Notes under the pieces: model-generated
Database searches by the model: none
What the model saw: only the letters and a program-made list of their open reading frames with translations
Told to the model about the DNA's origin: nothing
Translations under genes and position numbers: made by a program
Assembly: GCF_900090145.1 (NCBI RefSeq)
Contig: NZ_FMHI01000016.1
Coordinates: 1-64,000 of the forward strand
Source: Streptomyces sp. WMMB 322
GTDB lineage: Bacteria > Actinomycetota > Actinomycetes > Streptomycetales > Streptomycetaceae
Reading direction: 5' to 3'
Length of the DNA stretch: 64,000 bases
Part shown: positions 56,723-64,000 of the stretch, in pieces
How positions within the stretch are numbered: position 1 is the first letter of the stretch
Layout: each line of letters begins with the position of its first letter

Positions 56723-57628
56723 ATGACTACCTCACGATGGACGGCACAGCAGCTCCCCGATCTCTCCGGACGCACAGTCGTCGTGACCGGAGCCAACAGC
56801 GGCCTCGGCCTCGTCACCGCGCGGGAGGCGGCCCGCGCCGGAGCGCACGTCGTCCTCGCCGTGCGGGACACGGCCCGCGGCGAGGCCGCCGCCTCCACGC
56901 TGCGGGGCAGCACCGAGGTGCGACGGCTCGACCTGGCCGACCTGGCCTCCGTGCGCGCCTTCGCCGAGAACTGGCAGGGCACGCTCGACGTCCTGGTCAA
57001 CAACGCCGGCGTGATGGCGATACCCGAGCGCCGCACGGCCGACGGCTTCGAGATGCAGCTCGGCACCAACCACCTCGGCCACTTCGCCCTCACCAATCTG
57101 CTGCTGCCCCACATCAGCGGCCGCGTCGTGACCGTCTCCTCCGTGGCGCACCGAACCGGCCGCATCGCCTTCGACGACCTCAACTCCCACGGCGGGTACA
57201 ACCGCTGGCGCGCCTACGGGCAGTCCAAGCTCGCCAACCTCCTGTTCACCGCCGAACTCGCCCGGCGGCTGGAGTCGGTGGCCTCGCAGGTCACGGCGCA
57301 CGCCGCCCACCCCGGGTACTCGGCGACCAACCTCCAGGGCCACACGACGAACAAGGCCGAGAAGGCGTTCATGGCCGTCGCGAACCGGCTCGTCGCGCAG
57401 CGCGACGAGATGGGTGCGCTGCCCACGCTCTACGCCGCCACCCAGCCGCTGCCGAGCGGCAGTTACACCGGCCCCGGCGGTTTCATGGAGAGCCGCGGAC
57501 ACCCGGCACCGGCCCGCAGGAGCGCCGCCGCGAAGAACGCGCGCGACGCCGAGCGCCTCTGGGGTCTCTCCGAGAGCCTCACCGGCGTCGCGTTCCCGCT
57601 CACTTCCGCGCCTTCGGGACGTGCCTGA
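56723..57628 (+). CDS. short-chain dehydrogenase/reductase
   Basis: A 301-residue SDR oxidoreductase. The cofactor-binding motif is TGANSGLG (about residues 20-27), followed by NNAGVMA, the catalytic serine in [10 protein letters not shown], and YGQSKLAN with the catalytic Tyr and Lys. The pattern resembles the retinol-dehydrogenase/oxidoreductase group of Streptomyces SDRs; the substrate is not predictable. No Shine-Dalgarno is present, but a strong promoter ends 6 nt upstream. The divergent TetR gene and intervening inverted repeat suggest induction by a small hydrophobic molecule. Confidence 0.9.
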   Translation: MTTSRWTAQQLPDLSGRTVVVTGANSGLGLVTAREAARAGAHVVLAVRDTARGEAAASTLRGSTEVRRLDLADLASVRAFAENWQGTLDVLVNNAGVMAIPERRTADGFEMQLGTNHLGHFALTNLLLPHISGRVVTVSSVAHRTGRIAFDDLNSHGGYNRWRAYGQSKLANLLFTAELARRLESVASQVTAHAAHPGYSATNLQGHTTNKAEKAFMAVANRLVAQRDEMGALPTLYAATQPLPSGSYTGPGGFMESRGHPAPARRSAAAKNARDAERLWGLSESLTGVAFPLTSAPSGRA

Positions 57629-57750
57629 GCCGGGAGCCGGCCGGCAGTGCGGACGGGTCTGCTTCCGCGCGCGGGGCGGTACGCGGGGGAGCGGGCCGCC
57701 CCGGCCGCGGGGCGTGCGCAGCGCCCGAGCGCGTACCCTGTTCGACTGAG

Positions 57751-59265
57751 ATGACTGCGAAGACTTATGAGCTGCGGACGTTCGGCTGCCAGATGAACGT
57801 CCACGACAGCGAGCGGATGGCGGGCCTGCTGGAGGAGGCGGGCTATGTGCGCGCGCCCGAGGGCGCGGACGGCGGCGACGGCGGGGCCGCCGCGGACCTT
57901 GTCGTCTTCAACACCTGCGCGGTGCGGGAGAACGCCGACAACCGCCTCTACGGCAATCTCGGTCAGCTCGCCCCGAAGAAGGCCGCGCGGCCCGGCATGC
58001 AGATCGCGGTCGGCGGCTGCCTGGCGCAGAAGGACCGCGAGACGATCGTGAAGAAGGCCCCCTGGGTCGACGTCGTCTTCGGCACGCACAACGTCGGCAA
58101 GCTGCCTGTCCTCCTGGAGCGTGCCCGCGTCCAGGAGGAGGCGCAGGTCGAGATCGCCGAGTCGCTGGAGGCCTTCCCCTCGACGCTGCCCACGCGCCGC
58201 GAGAGCGCGTACGCGGCCTGGGTCTCCGTCTCCGTCGGGTGCAACAACACCTGCACCTTCTGCATCGTCCCGCAGCTGCGCGGCAAGGAGAAGGACCGCA
58301 GGCCGGGCGACATCCTCGCCGAGGTCGAGGCGCTGGTTTCCGAGGGCGTCACCGAGATCACGCTGCTCGGCCAGAACGTCAACGCATACGGGGCGGACAT
58401 CGGCGACCGCGAAGCGTTCAGCAAGCTGCTTCGAGCATGCGGACGCATCGAGGGCCTGGAGCGCGTGCGCTTCACTTCCCCCCACCCGCGCGACTTCACC
58501 GACGACGTGATCGAGGCGATGGCCGGGACGCCGAACGTGATGCCGCAACTCCACATGCCGCTGCAGTCCGGCTCCTCGCGGGTGCTGAAGGCCATGCGGC
58601 GCTCCTACCGGCAGGAGCGCTTCCTGAGCATCATCGAGAAGGTCCGTGCGGCCATGCCGCACGCGGCGATCTCCACGGACATCATCGTCGGCTTCCCCGG
58701 CGAGACCGAGGAGGACTTCGAGGAGACCATGCACGTCGTGCGCGAGGCGCGCTTCGCGCAGGCCTTCACCTTCCAGTACAGCAAGCGGCCCGGGACGCCC
58801 GCCGCCGAGATGGACGGGCAGATCCCGAAGAAGACCGTGCAGCAGCGGTACGAACGCCTCGTCGCGCTCCAGGAACAAATCTCCTGGGAGGAGAACAAGA
58901 AGCAGGTCGGACGCACCCTCGAACTCCTCGTCGCCGAGGGGGAGGGCCGCAAGGACGAGGCCACCAGGCGGCTGTCCGGACGCGCTCCCGACAACCGGCT
59001 CGTGCACTTCGCCCGTCCCGCCGAACAGGTGCGCCCCGGCGACATGGTCACCGTCGAGGTGACCTACGCGGCCCCCCACCACCTGCTGGCCGAGGCTCCG
59101 CCCACCGCCGTGCGCCGCACACGTGCCGGCGACGCGTGGGAGTCGCGCAATACCGCGCCGGACGCGGCGGCCGGGAAGCAGGGCGTGATGCTGGGCCTGC
59201 CCACGGTCGGCGCTCCCGAACCGGAACCCGCCGACGCCGGGGGCGGCGGCTGCCGCGTCTGCTGA
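57751..59265 (+). CDS. miaB: tRNA-2-methylthio-N6-dimethylallyladenosine synthase MiaB
   Basis: A 504-residue radical-SAM methylthiotransferase that modifies A37 of tRNAs after MiaA. The N-terminal cluster cysteines lie in [31 protein letters not shown] and GGCLAQKD; the radical-SAM cluster is CNNTCTFC; and a TRAM domain follows (about 390-455). The C-terminal 55 residues are a low-complexity extension ending GGGGCRVC, which typical MiaB proteins lack. A TACCCT hexamer lies 11 nt before the ATG, giving at most a very short leader. Both miaB and miaA lie within 3 kb, so the whole ms2i6A pathway is local. Confidence 0.94.
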   Translation: MTAKTYELRTFGCQMNVHDSERMAGLLEEAGYVRAPEGADGGDGGAAADLVVFNTCAVRENADNRLYGNLGQLAPKKAARPGMQIAVGGCLAQKDRETIVKKAPWVDVVFGTHNVGKLPVLLERARVQEEAQVEIAESLEAFPSTLPTRRESAYAAWVSVSVGCNNTCTFCIVPQLRGKEKDRRPGDILAEVEALVSEGVTEITLLGQNVNAYGADIGDREAFSKLLRACGRIEGLERVRFTSPHPRDFTDDVIEAMAGTPNVMPQLHMPLQSGSSRVLKAMRRSYRQERFLSIIEKVRAAMPHAAISTDIIVGFPGETEEDFEETMHVVREARFAQAFTFQYSKRPGTPAAEMDGQIPKKTVQQRYERLVALQEQISWEENKKQVGRTLELLVAEGEGRKDEATRRLSGRAPDNRLVHFARPAEQVRPGDMVTVEVTYAAPHHLLAEAPPTAVRRTRAGDAWESRNTAPDAAAGKQGVMLGLPTVGAPEPEPADAGGGGCRVC

Positions 59266-59336
59266 GGCCGCCGGCGGTGCCGTACGGACCGCGCACGAGG
59301 TCGCATCGCGCGGTTACGCAGAGCGACTCACGCCGT

Positions 59337-59342
59337 TAAGCT
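59337..59342 (+). promoter_or_regulatory. -10 element for leaderless LigB-like gene
   Basis: TAAGCT ends 7 nt before the ATG at 59350. No Shine-Dalgarno is visible. Confidence 0.45.
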
Positions 59343-59349
59343 GCGCGCC

Positions 59350-60066
59350 ATGCTTGTCGCCGCCGCCACGTGTCCCAGTCCGCCCCTGCTCGTCCCCGAG
59401 GTCGCCGGAGGCGCGGCCCACGAGATGGACGCCGCACGCGCCGCGTGCGACGAGGCTCTCGGCGCCCTCGCAGAGGCACGTCCCGACCGTCTCGTCGTCG
59501 TCGGCCCGGCGGAGCAGTCCGCGCGCGGCACACACCCGCAGGGAGCACGGGGTTCCTTCCGCGGTTTCGGCGTGGACATGGAGGTCTCCCTCGGCAAGGG
59601 AGAGCCCCCCGCCGACGCCCGCCCGCTCCCGTCGTCCCTGGCCGTCGGCGCGTGGCTGCTGGACCGCGAGGGATGGACAGCCGCACCGGTGGAAGGACTC
59701 GGCGTCGGCGAACCGCTCAGCCGCGTGCGCTGCGAGGAGACCGGGCGTCAACTGGCGGCCGGTACCGAACGGGTGGCTCTTCTCGTGATGGGTGACGGCA
59801 CCAACTGCCGCACGGTCAAGGCCCCCGGCTACTTCGACGAACGCGCCACGGCCTTCGACGCCGAGGCGGCCCGTGCCCTGGGCACCGCGGACGCCGACGC
59901 CCTGCTGGCGCTGGACGAGGAACTCGCGTACGAGCTGAACGCCGCGGGCCGCTCCTGCTGGCAGGTGCTCGCCGGCGCGGCGGGGGGCGGCAGTGCGCTG
60001 CGCGGGCGGCTGCTGTACGACGAAGCCCCTTACGGAGTGGGCTACTTCGTCACGAGCTGGACCTGA
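59350..60066 (+). CDS. class III extradiol dioxygenase (LigB)-like protein
   Basis: A 238-residue protein with a LigB-like fold as found in actinobacterial genes between miaB and miaA. The N-terminus (LVAAATCPSPPLLVPEVAGG) and LALDEELAYELNAAGRSCWQVLAGA are the recognisable parts. The iron-binding histidines of true extradiol dioxygenases are not all present: the first-strand motif reads CPSPPLLVP without the usual HxP. It therefore may not be a dioxygenase. Function is unknown; conserved position suggests a housekeeping role. Confidence 0.7.
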   Translation: MLVAAATCPSPPLLVPEVAGGAAHEMDAARAACDEALGALAEARPDRLVVVGPAEQSARGTHPQGARGSFRGFGVDMEVSLGKGEPPADARPLPSSLAVGAWLLDREGWTAAPVEGLGVGEPLSRVRCEETGRQLAAGTERVALLVMGDGTNCRTVKAPGYFDERATAFDAEAARALGTADADALLALDEELAYELNAAGRSCWQVLAGAAGGGSALRGRLLYDEAPYGVGYFVTSWT

Positions 60067-60083
60067 CATGTGACGTGACGGGC

Positions 60084-60126
60084 GCGGGCGTGCCCCCGGC
60101 CGGAACTCCGGCGGGGGCACGCCCGC
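60084..60126. terminator. bidirectional terminator
   Basis: GCGGGCGTGCCCCC and GGGGGCACGCCCGC form a perfect 14-bp stem with a short inner stem, between the LigB-like gene and the convergent small gene. Confidence 0.85.
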
Positions 60127-60188
60127 ATCTCGCGCTCGCGGTGCGGCGAGCCCGGCTCACCACCGGCGGCGGGCCGGGGCCGGCACGG

Positions 60189-60413
60189 TCAGGAACCGCC
60201 CCGGGGGCCCTCGCTGCCGCCGCCCTGGGAGCCGCCGCCCTCACGGCCGTACTTCTCGGTCTGCTCCTTCGCCTTCCGGCTGCTGGACCGGATCTTCTCG
60301 CTGTACTTGCCCTTGGTCTTGGAGTCGGCCATGTCCGCGGCCTTGTCGATGCCCTTGGACACCTTGTCGCCGTGCTGGCCCAGCATTCCCTTGACCTTGT
60401 CCATGAGACCCAT
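60189..60413 (-). CDS. MT0933-like antitoxin family protein
   Basis: A 74-residue, highly charged protein matching the small MT0933 antitoxin-like family: GLMDKVKGMLGQHGDKVSKGIDKAADMADSKTKGKY near the N-terminus, with a Gly/Ser/Glu-rich tail. No toxin gene is adjacent; single copies like this are widespread in streptomycetes, and the antitoxin name is by similarity only. The ATG at 60413 is preceded by GGAAGGTGG. Confidence 0.75.
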   Translation of the reverse strand: MGLMDKVKGMLGQHGDKVSKGIDKAADMADSKTKGKYSEKIRSSSRKAKEQTEKYGREGGGSQGGGSEGPRGGS

Positions 60414-60454
60414 GGCGGCCACCTTCCTTCCGTCCGGTGCGCCTCAGCGGCGGT

Positions 60455-60679
60455 TCAGTTGCGGGCGTCGTCCGCGGCTTCGCTGTCGGCTGCGCCCTCG
60501 GCCGACTGCTGCTTCGGGATGCCGACGTCGTCCGGCTCGTCCCCGCCTCCGGCAGCCGCCGAGACCTCCTGTTCCTTCGCCTTCCCACCCGCTGCGGCTT
60601 CCCCAGCGGGGGCGGCGCCGGCGGCCGGTTTCCGGGGTGGACCGGAAGAACGCCGCAGAAGCCGTGCAAAGACGCCCAT
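60455..60679 (-). CDS. small conserved Streptomyces protein of unknown function
   Basis: A 74-residue protein with a basic amphipathic start (MGVFARLLRRS) followed by an acidic, Ala/Glu/Asp-rich, probably disordered tail (EPDDVGIPKQQSAEGAAD). CAGGAG 8 nt upstream supports the ATG. As I recall, similar small genes with this start occur between miaB and miaA in other streptomycetes. The basic head may bind membrane or nucleic acid; function is unknown. It lies upstream of the MT0933-like gene on the same strand (41-bp gap), so the two may form an operon. Confidence 0.7.
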   Translation of the reverse strand: MGVFARLLRRSSGPPRKPAAGAAPAGEAAAGGKAKEQEVSAAAGGGDEPDDVGIPKQQSAEGAADSEAADDARN

Positions 60680-60859
60680 ATCTCTACTCCTGACCTTACT
60701 GACATAGCTGCGATCCGGCGCACCGGGAAAGAGCGCCGCTCCCCGCCTGCGGCGGAACCGTCGCCGGAAACAGGGCTTGGGGCCCTCGCAACAGGCAACG
60801 AAACCGCGGGGCCGCCGTCACGTCGCTCGTTCGGGTCCGGAGAGGCGCGAGAGGTTTGG

Positions 60860-60865
60860 GACACT
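60860..60865 (+). promoter_or_regulatory. -10 element for leaderless miaA transcript
   Basis: GACACT ends 6 nt before the GTG at 60872, and no Shine-Dalgarno is present. Confidence 0.4.
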
Positions 60866-60871
60866 GGCGGC

Positions 60872-61870
60872 GTGAATGCCGCAGACCCGTCCCCGGTCCC
60901 CCCAGCCGCACCCGGCGGGCCCCTGACCCCTCAGCCCCGCCGCGGCGCCGTCCCGCCCGTCGTCGCAGTCGTCGGGCCCACCGCCGCGGGCAAGTCCGAC
61001 CTCGGCGTCGCGCTCGCCCGCCGCCTCGGCGGAGAGGTGATCAACGCGGACTCGATGCAGCTCTACCGCGGCATGGACATCGGCACGGCCAAGCTGACGC
61101 GGCGCGAGCGCGACGGAGTGCCGCACCATCTCCTGGACATCTGGGACGTCACGGTCGCGGCCAGCGTCGCCGAGTACCAGAGGCTCGCCCGAACCGAGAT
61201 AGAGCGGCTGCGCACCGCGGGACGCGTCCCGGTCCTGGTGGGCGGCTCCGGGCTGTACGTACGGGGCGCCATCGACGCCATGGACTTCCCCGGCACCGAC
61301 CCGGCCGTGCGGGCCCGCCTGGAGGACGAACTCGAGGCCGAGGGCTCGGGGGCCCTGCACGAGCGGCTGGCCGCCGCGGACCCGCAGGCCGCGCGCGCGA
61401 TTCTGCCGAGCAACGGGCGCCGTGTCGTGCGCGCCCTCGAGGTCATCGAGATCACCGGCCGTCCCTTCACCGCGAATCTGCCGGGGCACGAGGCGGTGTA
61501 CGAGACGGTCCAGCTCGGAGTCGACGTGGCCCGCCCCGAGCTCGACGAGCGGATCACCGCACGCGTCGGACGGATGTGGGAGGCGGGCCTCGTGGAGGAG
61601 GTGCGCGAACTGGAGGCGGCCGGGCTGCGCACGGGGCGTACGGCGTCGCGCGCGCTGGGCTACCAGCAGATCCTCGCGATGCTCGCCGGCGAGTGCAGCG
61701 AGCAGGACGCACGAGAGGAGACCGTGCGTGCCACGAAGCGCTTCGCACGCCGGCAGGACTCCTGGTTCCGCCGCGACCCGCGCGTGCACTGGCTCAGCGG
61801 TGCCGCGGGGGACAGGCCGGAACTGACCGGCAAGGCGCTGGAGTTGCTGGAGCGCGCCGTCACGGTCTGA
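60872..61870 (+). CDS. miaA: tRNA dimethylallyltransferase MiaA
   Basis: A 332-residue enzyme that transfers dimethylallyl to A37 of tRNAs reading UNN codons. Walker A is VVGPTAAGKSDLGVALA, followed by INADSMQLYRGMDIGTAK (tRNA/substrate loop), VPHHLLDIWDV, GGSGLYVRGAIDAMDFPG and SRALGYQQI near the C-terminus. The first 25 residues are a Pro-rich extension. The GTG at 60872 gives a protein slightly longer than E. coli MiaA. MiaB, which acts next, is encoded 1.6 kb upstream on the same strand. Confidence 0.94.
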   Translation: MNAADPSPVPPAAPGGPLTPQPRRGAVPPVVAVVGPTAAGKSDLGVALARRLGGEVINADSMQLYRGMDIGTAKLTRRERDGVPHHLLDIWDVTVAASVAEYQRLARTEIERLRTAGRVPVLVGGSGLYVRGAIDAMDFPGTDPAVRARLEDELEAEGSGALHERLAAADPQAARAILPSNGRRVVRALEVIEITGRPFTANLPGHEAVYETVQLGVDVARPELDERITARVGRMWEAGLVEEVRELEAAGLRTGRTASRALGYQQILAMLAGECSEQDAREETVRATKRFARRQDSWFRRDPRVHWLSGAAGDRPELTGKALELLERAVTV

Positions 61871-62032
61871 CCGCACGCACGGTTCCGGACGTCCCCGGCG
61901 GGGCCTGCGCGCCGGCCCGCCCGGCGGTTCAACGGGGCTGCCGCGCCGGGGAATCGGGGTGGGGAGCGAAGTGACCGGGGCGGCCCGGGCGTTCGTGGAC
62001 AGAACGGTCTCGCCTCTGAGACGGTCGAGTAC

Positions 62033-62473
62033 ATGTTGTCCGGCAAGAAGGATCTGTCCGAGCACCCGGGCGAACGCTCACCACCCGTACCCCGTCAGGC
62101 AGGGCGGCACCCGCGGGAGGCCGCCCGGACTCAGCAGCACCGCCGGTCCCGCGTGGAAGGCCCGGAGCTCGCGCCGCACGACGGCCGGAGGCAGACGGCG
62201 CGGGAGCAGCAGCTGGAGCGGGAGGTCGGCCGGCTCCGTCAGGCAATGGAGCACCGTGCGGCGATCGACCAGGCCCGCGGCATCATCATGGGCTTGCGGG
62301 CATGCTCCAGCGAAGCGGCATGGCAAGTCCTCGTCGAGGTCTCCCAGAACACCAACACCAAGCTCCGCGACGTCGCCACCACCCTGGTGGCCACGTCAAG
62401 CGTCGACTCACTCCCGGCGGACCAGCGCCGTCAACTCGGCGCCGCATTCCGCCGGATGGACACCGGAACCTGA
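62033..62473 (+). CDS. ANTAR-domain RNA-binding protein
   Basis: A 146-residue protein. The C-terminal half (about 62-125) is an ANTAR domain: LRQAMEHRAAIDQARGIIMGL, a hydrophobic/Ala region and TNTKLRDVATTLV. ANTAR domains bind paired hexaloop hairpins in leader RNAs and act as antiterminators. The N-terminal 55 residues are Arg/Pro/His-rich without a recognised sensor, so activity may depend on another protein. I do not see a paired-hairpin target in the window. Starting at the ATG at 62033 includes the basic N-terminus; a later start is possible. Confidence 0.82.
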   Translation: MLSGKKDLSEHPGERSPPVPRQAGRHPREAARTQQHRRSRVEGPELAPHDGRRQTAREQQLEREVGRLRQAMEHRAAIDQARGIIMGLRACSSEAAWQVLVEVSQNTNTKLRDVATTLVATSSVDSLPADQRRQLGAAFRRMDTGT

Positions 62474-62563
62474 CGGGCCTCGCGCCGCATCCGGAAATTG
62501 CGTGGTGCCGCCTGCCGGGCCGGCGCGCTCAGGGACGGGCGGACGTGCCGTCTCCTCACGCGT

Positions 62564-63796
62564 TCACATGAAACGGCGGACGGGCGAGACCGCAGCTTCC
62601 CTCAGCCGCTGCGCGGCAGGGCGCTTCTTCCAGCGGCCTCGTTGCATCCGCTCACTGACCTCGAGGTCCTGCTCGAAGTGCTCATCGAGCCGGGCGGTGA
62701 AGGTCTCCTCGAGCACGGCGAGCATGACTTCCTCGTCGTGGTCGAGCGAGCGGCGGTTGAAATTGGTCGAGCCCAGGAGCGAGGCCACCCGGTCGACCGT
62801 GATGACCTTCGCGTGCATCATCGTCGGCTGGTACTCCCAGATCCGCACTCCGCAGTCGAGGAGTTCCTCGTAGTGCTGCTGGCCGGTCAGCCGGGACACC
62901 CGCTTGTCCGAGTGCGGGCCGGGAAGCAGGATGTCCACCTCCACGCCCCGGCGGGCGATGTCGCACAGCAGACCGATGAAGTACGGGTCGGGGGCGAAGT
63001 AGGCAGTCGCGATGCGCACGCGCTCCTGCGCCGACTCGAGAACGACGCGCAGGAGGGTCTGCATGTCCTGCCAGCCGAAGCTGGCGGAGCCGCGGACCAC
63101 CTGGATCACCGCGTCGCCCTGGGGCTCCAGTTCGATGAAGCGGTCGCGTTCGTCGAAGAGTTCCTCGTGGCACTCGGCCCAGTTCTGCGCGAAGGCGGCC
63201 GCGATCCCGTCCACGGCCGGCCCGCGGACCTCGGCGTGGGTGTCCCTCCACTCGTTCTCGTTGCGGGCGTCGCCGCACCACTCCTGGGCGATGCCGACGC
63301 CGCCGGTGAAGGCGATGCTCTCGTCCACGACCAGCACCTTGCGGTGGCAGCGGTGGTTCTGCTTGAACGGCGACGACCACATCGGCTTGCGGAACCACGC
63401 CACTTGGGCGCCGGCCTGCTCCATCATCTCCAGCAGATTCTGTTCGATCGGTCTGCTGCCGAAGCCGTCGAGCAGCACCCTGACCCGCAGGCCGTTGCGG
63501 GCCCGGTCCGCCAGCGCCTCGGCGAACTGCCGCGCGATGTCACCGCGCCAGTAGACGAAGGTCATCATGTCCACGGTGTGCTCCGCGGCCCGGATACGGG
63601 CCAGCATCGCTTCGAAGATCTGGTCTCCGTTGCGCAGCGGAACAAGTGCGTTCCCCTCGGTGGCGGCGATGCCGATGAGGCGCTCCAGCCGTCGCCGTAT
63701 GCGCTGCCGCTTCTCCTCGCCGGACGCGGGAGCCGCCTCCGGTGGCTGCGGGCCGCGCTGGGGCGGGGGCTGATGCGGGTCTTGCGCGGTCGTCAT
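62564..63796 (-). CDS. phospholipase D-family cardiolipin synthase
   Basis: A 410-residue PLD-superfamily enzyme with two HKD motifs: HRKVLVVDE (about residue 150) and HAKVITVDRVASLLGSTNFN (about 330). This type makes cardiolipin from phosphatidylglycerol, though streptomycetes mainly use a CDP-alcohol type enzyme, so the substrate is uncertain. The N-terminal 40 residues are hydrophilic and Pro/Gln-rich; no transmembrane helix is clear, unlike E. coli ClsA. The start may be ATG 63796 or GTG 63802. It shares the membrane-lipid theme with pgsA at 16688 but is not linked to it. Confidence 0.85.
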   Translation of the reverse strand: MTTAQDPHQPPPQRGPQPPEAAPASGEEKRQRIRRRLERLIGIAATEGNALVPLRNGDQIFEAMLARIRAAEHTVDMMTFVYWRGDIARQFAEALADRARNGLRVRVLLDGFGSRPIEQNLLEMMEQAGAQVAWFRKPMWSSPFKQNHRCHRKVLVVDESIAFTGGVGIAQEWCGDARNENEWRDTHAEVRGPAVDGIAAAFAQNWAECHEELFDERDRFIELEPQGDAVIQVVRGSASFGWQDMQTLLRVVLESAQERVRIATAYFAPDPYFIGLLCDIARRGVEVDILLPGPHSDKRVSRLTGQQHYEELLDCGVRIWEYQPTMMHAKVITVDRVASLLGSTNFNRRSLDHDEEVMLAVLEETFTARLDEHFEQDLEVSERMQRGRWKKRPAAQRLREAAVSPVRRFM

Positions 63797-64000
63797 GGTC
63801 ACCTGCCGGTCAGGAACGGGGGGGGCGAGGGCACGGCTCCGAAATGCCCGATGCGTGCTTCCGCCGAGCGGACTGTACCCAGCGGCGATACCGGGAGGTA
63901 CCCCAGGTGGGCCACTCTCATCCGCGGCCGCACTGCCGGTTCTCCCGAGCGGGCATGCCGGTGCCCGGCATGGGCAGCGGTACGCCGGTCGATTCGGGGG
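63797..64000. other. upstream region of the phospholipase D gene
   Basis: No gene is supported in the last 204 bp. On the minus strand GGGTAC occurs twice (63875-63880 and 63898-63903); it resembles the -10 of Streptomyces SigB-type promoters, but no matching -35 at 14-16 nt was found. Confidence 0.4.

Noticed and set aside
60189-60679. Toxin-antitoxin pair formed by the two small minus-strand genes
   Set aside because: The second protein has no toxin fold or active-site pattern, and the genes do not overlap; the antitoxin label is by family name only.
63870-63910. SigB-type promoter before the phospholipase D gene
   Set aside because: Two GGGTAC motifs are present, but no GNNT-type -35 is found at 14-16 nt, so the case is too weak to call.

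Overview
This window is chromosomal DNA of a high-GC actinomycete, almost certainly a Streptomyces or a close relative. The evidence is the very high GC content with strong third-position GC bias, the 5S rRNA sequence, and a gene order that matches, as far as I remember it, the S. coelicolor region from osaA/osaB-ftsK through recA to miaB-miaA. No transposase, integrase or CRISPR array was seen. All calls come from reading the sequence; no database search was run.

Layout. 1-1200: end of an rRNA operon (5S rRNA and terminator), a degenerate DegT-type aminotransferase and a tRNA-Thr(GGT). 1207-14954: signalling and envelope genes: a multidomain SpoIIE-type phosphatase, a giant soluble HAMP-array hybrid kinase with its partner regulator (osaA/osaB type), ftsK and a RodZ-like protein. 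15102-19003: rimO-pgsA-cinA (stop/start overlaps), clgR and a small membrane protein. 19029-26981: lhr and nei on the minus strand, a divergent AraC regulator, and azlC-azlD. 27028-29422: a DUF3046 gene, then recA-recX, with both a LexA-type box and a RecA-independent damage promoter upstream of recA. 29569-37758: an FAD monooxygenase, the gluABCD amino-acid ABC operon and a divergent two-component system. 37871-47353: a cellobiose/cello-oligosaccharide locus (cebR, cebEFG, bglC) with a perfect CebR operator, followed by a GH38 alpha-mannosidase.

47400-52280 is the accessory-looking part: a PIN-domain toxin/antitoxin pair flanked by imperfect direct repeats made from a DUF397 gene tail, a DUF397 gene with a tripled 18-residue motif, an XRE/DUF5753 regulator, a divergent RsbW-like ATPase, and a KAP-family NTPase fused through a Tyr/Pro pentapeptide linker to a receiver-like domain but broken by an apparent one-base insertion. 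This is the best candidate for an undescribed system. A Ser/Thr kinase with a seven-bladed WD40 sensor, an orphan TAXI-type binding protein and a TetR/SDR divergent pair follow.

57751-63796 returns to core genes: miaB, a LigB-like protein, two small minus-strand genes, miaA, an ANTAR protein and a phospholipase D-type cardiolipin synthase. A recurring feature is a -10-like hexamer 6-7 nt before the start codon, which predicts leaderless mRNAs for at least nine genes.
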